The notes beneath the pieces were generated by a model, which saw nothing but the letters and a program-made list of their open reading frames with translations, was not told the origin of the DNA and ran no database searches. A DNA stretch of 64,000 nucleotides from Halostreptopolyspora alba (GTDB lineage: Bacteria > Actinomycetota > Actinomycetes > Streptosporangiales > Streptosporangiaceae): positions 1 through 64,000 of the forward strand of contig RJMB01000012.1 in NCBI GenBank assembly GCA_003725585.1, written 5' to 3'. Below are positions 61,398 to 64,000 of this stretch, piece by piece. Position 1 is the stretch's first letter, and every line of letters starts with the position of its first letter. A program made the position numbers and the translations under genes.

Positions 61398-62578
61398 TAA
61401 TGCGACGGTACGCATCGACGGATGCGCTCGACGAGTCGGCCGAGGAGTCCTGGCACAGCGCGCACGTCCACTACCACGCCAATCAGGACGACCTGTTGCT
61501 GGACGCCGTACGCCCGCTCCTCGCCGAGGTGCGGGAGAGCGTCCCGCGTGCCTACTTCGTCCGCCACTGGCGGCTCGGTCCCCACGTGCGCCTGCATTTC
61601 CGGTGCACCTCCGACCGGTGGTACGACACGGTGCGACCGGCAGTGGAGCGAACCATCGTTGACTACCTGCGGGCGAACCCATCCATGACACCGGTCGACG
61701 AAGGGGCCGAGATAGCCAAACACCGCGAACTGGCCCGACTGGAGCGCGAGGAGGGGGAGCTGACACCCTTCGCCCCAGACAACAGCCTCCGGTTCCGCCC
61801 CTACGAACAACGACTGCACGTGCTGTCCACGGTCGAGGCCGCCGAGCTCCTGGCGGAGTTCCACACTGATGCGACCGATCTCGTCCTGGCCATTCTGGAA
61901 TACGCGCGCGCTGGCGGGGACCGCCGGGGCGCCTGTCTCGCGGCGATGGTGGCCGTGGCCCACACGATGTGTCCCCCGCTCACTCGTGGTTTCGTCTCGT
62001 TCCGCTCGCACGCGGAAGGGTTCTTGGCCAACTGCGCCGATCCCGAGGGAACGCGGGCACTGTTCGACCGGCAGTACCGGCGTAACGCTGCTGCCCTGCG
62101 CCACCAAGTGCGCGGGACCCTAGCCGCTCTGGCCGGAGCGGCGAAACCGCGCGCGGACAGGGCTCCCGATGAACTGGGAGAGTTCACACGGAGATGGGCC
62201 ACCCTGGCGAGCACCTACCGCGAACGGGCCCTACCGCTGATCGCAGCTGGTCACATTGGCCTGGATGGAGCGGAGGAGCCGCAGGCGGAAAGTGCGGCGA
62301 TGCGCACCAGCGACTTCCACCGGCGGTTGCGTGCCAGTGACAGTTGGGAAGCGCTTCGCGACGCCGAGTGGTTTCGCTGTTACCGCCTGCTCCTCAACTA
62401 CCTCTACCTCCAGATGAATCGGATTGGAATCAGCCCTCTCGAACGATTCCTCCTGTGCCACCTCTTGGCGGAGGCCGTCGAGGAGGAGTTCCACGTTCGA
62501 GCGTTGGACGTGGTGGAGGCGATTCCGTCCGAGAACGCAGACGACCGGTATCACGACCAGGGAGACCACCGTGTATGA
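61394..62578 (+). CDS. pyridine-forming [4+2] cyclase-like protein (TbtD/TclM-like)
   Basis: A 394-residue relative of SpaB_C proteins: HSAHVHYHANQDDLLLDAVRPLLAEV, then RAYFVRHWRLGPHVRLHFR. Its C-terminal YRLLLNYLYLQMNRIGISPLERFLLCHLLAEAVEEEF is the mark of the TclM/TbtD group, distinct from the elimination proteins. Those enzymes join two dehydroalanines into the pyridine and release the leader. ATG overlaps the previous stop. Its presence is the main reason to call this a thiopeptide cluster and not a linear azole peptide. Confidence 0.82.
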   Translation: MIMRRYASTDALDESAEESWHSAHVHYHANQDDLLLDAVRPLLAEVRESVPRAYFVRHWRLGPHVRLHFRCTSDRWYDTVRPAVERTIVDYLRANPSMTPVDEGAEIAKHRELARLEREEGELTPFAPDNSLRFRPYEQRLHVLSTVEAAELLAEFHTDATDLVLAILEYARAGGDRRGACLAAMVAVAHTMCPPLTRGFVSFRSHAEGFLANCADPEGTRALFDRQYRRNAAALRHQVRGTLAALAGAAKPRADRAPDELGEFTRRWATLASTYRERALPLIAAGHIGLDGAEEPQAESAAMRTSDFHRRLRASDSWEALRDAEWFRCYRLLLNYLYLQMNRIGISPLERFLLCHLLAEAVEEEFHVRALDVVEAIPSENADDRYHDQGDHRV

Positions 62579-63494
62579 CGTTACGATCATCGGCGGCGGC
62601 CCGGCGGGAACGTCGGCCGCGCTCGCGCTCGGGCGCGCCCGTCGCCGGACCCTGCTGTTCGACAGTGGGCAGGGGCGTAATGGCAGTGCCTCGACGGTGC
62701 GCATGTTTTTCTCGCGGGACGGTGCGGCGCCCGAGGATCTGCGGGCCGAGGCGGCGTATCAGCTTGGCTCCTACCCCGATGTGGAGACGCGCGAGCAGCG
62801 GGTGGTGACAGCCAAGGGTGCCGGCGACGAATTCGTGGTGCGCACCGAGGACGGCACCACCTACGCGTCGCGCCGACTACTTCTGACAGCCGGGGTCACC
62901 GATGTCCTGCCGCCCATTCCGGGGCTGGCTGACCTTTGGGGTAAGAATGCTGTCACCTGTCCCTATTGTCATGGCTGGGAAGTGCGGGACCGGCCACTCG
63001 GTGTTATTATGATGTCGCACGAAGACGTTTATTTTTCACTCATGCTTCTGAAGTGGAGTGTGGACGTTTCGTTCTTCACGAACGGGAGTGCGCTCGACCC
63101 CACAGGGCGATCCACTCTCGAAGGTGCCGGAATTCGAGTGATCGACGGTGATATCGCGGCTGTGAACCGCGACGAGAAAAACGACTCCGTTATTCTTCTG
63201 GCGGGCGGTGCCAGCTTCTCCTGTGCGACTCTGTTCCTGCGTCCTCCCTTCGAGCACAACGGAGGGTTCGTCGACGACCTGGGATGCAGAGTTCTCGATG
63301 ACACCTGTATCGAGGTCGACGAACACGGGCAGACCAGTGTGCCCGGAGTCTACGCCGCGGGGGACCTCGCGCGGCGTCCATCGATGCCCGCTGCGGCCAC
63401 CTACGTGGTCGCCGCCGCTGCGGAAGGAACCCTCGCCGCGCTTTCGATCGACCGCGACATGATGCTCGCCGACATTCCCAAGGGGACCACATGA
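62571..63494 (+). CDS. thioredoxin-reductase-like FAD/NAD(P) oxidoreductase with CPYC
   Basis: A 307-residue flavoprotein from GTG 62571 (AGGGAG upstream, overlapping the cyclase stop). FAD-binding GGGPAG is at residues 8-13, GRNGSAST-FFSRDG follows, the redox pair CPYC is at 130-133 with HGWEVRD next, and the C-terminal FAD motif is VYAAGD. The CPYCHGWE type is found in HlmI/GliT-like dithiol oxidases, which make disulfides in natural products, as well as in uncharacterised TrxR-like proteins. In this cluster it could oxidise free thiols of the Cys-rich product or supply redox chemistry for the decarboxylated Cys. Confidence 0.85.
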   Translation: MYDVTIIGGGPAGTSAALALGRARRRTLLFDSGQGRNGSASTVRMFFSRDGAAPEDLRAEAAYQLGSYPDVETREQRVVTAKGAGDEFVVRTEDGTTYASRRLLLTAGVTDVLPPIPGLADLWGKNAVTCPYCHGWEVRDRPLGVIMMSHEDVYFSLMLLKWSVDVSFFTNGSALDPTGRSTLEGAGIRVIDGDIAAVNRDEKNDSVILLAGGASFSCATLFLRPPFEHNGGFVDDLGCRVLDDTCIEVDEHGQTSVPGVYAAGDLARRPSMPAAATYVVAAAAEGTLAALSIDRDMMLADIPKGTT

Positions 63495-64000
63495 CTCGTA
63501 CCGCCCAATCGCGTCCGTCGTCCTCCTGGGGGCGTAGTGCCCTCATCATCGGGGCGCCCCTGGTGCTGACCGTCGTCGCCACGATCCATCCCAAGGGGGC
63601 CGACCTCGCGGCCACGGCCAGCTCCAACGTGGACCTCTGGCTGGTGATCCACGTACTGCAGATACCGGTGTTCGGGCTCGTGGCCCTCGCGCTCTTCCTG
63701 CTGCTGCGCGGTATCAGCGGTATCGCGGCGAGCCTGGCTCGCATCGGTCTGGCGCTGTTCGTCACCTTCTACACCGCCATGGACACCCTGGCTGGAGTGG
63801 CCAGCGGCGTGCTCATCACACGCGCCCAGGGCCTGCCGGAGGAGGAGCGTGACATCGTCATGGACCAAGTGGGGGCGCTGAGCGCCGACTTCTCCGTCCC
63901 CTTCGCCGGGGTCGGTGGCCCCGCGTTCATCATCACGCTGCTCGGCGGGATCGGCTGGGTGCTCGCCACCGTCGCCTCGGGCGTGGCCCTGCGTTCCACC
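63491..64000 (+). CDS. membrane protein, 3' truncated by window end
   Basis: ATG 63491 overlaps the oxidoreductase stop (ATGA), and the frame is open to base 64000 (170 codons). Four hydrophobic segments are visible (SALIIGAPLVLTVVATI, LVIHVLQIPVFGLVALALFLLLRGI, GLALFVTFYTAMDTLAGVASGVLI, AFIITLLGGIGWVLATVA). It is the last visible gene of the cluster. Immunity or transport is possible; family unknown. Confidence 0.75.
   Translation, partial: MTRTAQSRPSSSWGRSALIIGAPLVLTVVATIHPKGADLAATASSNVDLWLVIHVLQIPVFGLVALALFLLLRGISGIAASLARIGLALFVTFYTAMDTLAGVASGVLITRAQGLPEEERDIVMDQVGALSADFSVPFAGVGGPAFIITLLGGIGWVLATVASGVALRST

Noticed and set aside
1..64000. CRISPR arrays, insertion sequences, rRNA genes
   Set aside because: No regularly spaced repeats, transposase motifs with terminal repeats, or rRNA sequence were seen on reading both strands.

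Overview
The window is about 70% GC, with dense, mostly leaderless operons, GTG/TTG starts and actinobacterial family content: DUF397 plus Scr1-type XRE regulators, a PF04672 methyltransferase, a BldC-like helix-turn-helix protein and an IdeR/DmdR iron box. It is a chromosomal piece of a filamentous actinomycete. A member of the Nocardiopsaceae/Streptosporangiales is my guess; the sequence alone does not fix the genus. All assignments come from reading the translated sequence; no database search was run.

Layout. 0-12.7 kb is metabolic and transport DNA: a four-carbon acid sugar catabolic set (PdxA-type dehydrogenase, DUF1537 kinase, aldo/keto reductase, HpaI-type aldolase), NADAR protein, GH3 glycosidase with a PA14 insert, an orphan type I specificity subunit (HsdS), SDR, methyltransferase, and a sodium/solute symporter with a small partner. 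13.2-18.4 kb is an accessory island of small genes: four overlapping minus-strand genes, an AT-rich divergent promoter, a Scr1/DUF397 pair, a 39-residue Asp-rich peptide translationally coupled to a PIMT-type methyltransferase (an imiditide-like RiPP pair), a second DUF397 gene, a 32-residue zinc-ribbon microprotein and a DUF397 remnant. 18.7-23.1 kb is an efflux/stress locus (DsbA-like, two SMR proteins, deaminase, MarR, MFS). 23.6-28.9 kb is an aromatic-acid locus (AAHS transporter, IclR, PDR-type reductase, CYP199-like P450, pterin dehydratase) followed by a broken FAH gene. 29.5-31.2 kb holds a metzincin-like protease, a stand-alone copy of its C-terminal domain and a HEAT-repeat protein. 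33-36.8 kb is a decayed type I restriction locus with intact hsdM, a truncated hsdS and an hsdR fragment. 38.5-45.6 kb carries an ArsR-rhodanese regulator, an MFS pump, an iron-box-controlled siderophore ABC importer and a lipid-kinase-like protein.

45.9-64 kb is a biosynthetic cluster for a thiopeptide-like RiPP. A divergent DrrAB-type exporter precedes a glutamylating LanB. An EpiD-like flavoprotein decarboxylase and a 52-residue precursor are divergently placed. An operon follows: ocin-ThiF-like partner, YcaO cyclodehydratase, SagB-type dehydrogenase, a second LanB whose 5' end appears frameshifted, a glutamate-elimination protein, a pyridine-synthase-like protein, a CPYC flavoprotein oxidoreductase and a truncated membrane protein. 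The leader resembles those of thiomuracin/GE2270 precursors and ends in Gly-Ala before a core SDCGCWCCSCC. If Ser1 and Ser9 of the core form the pyridine, the macrocycle would be 23-membered, smaller than the 26-membered class I know. The core has only two Ser (and two LanB enzymes), and it ends in Cys next to a LanD-type decarboxylase gene. This suggests a thiopeptide with a decarboxylated C-terminal cysteine, which I regard as the most novel system in the window; the imiditide-like pair at 15.8-17.0 kb is second.
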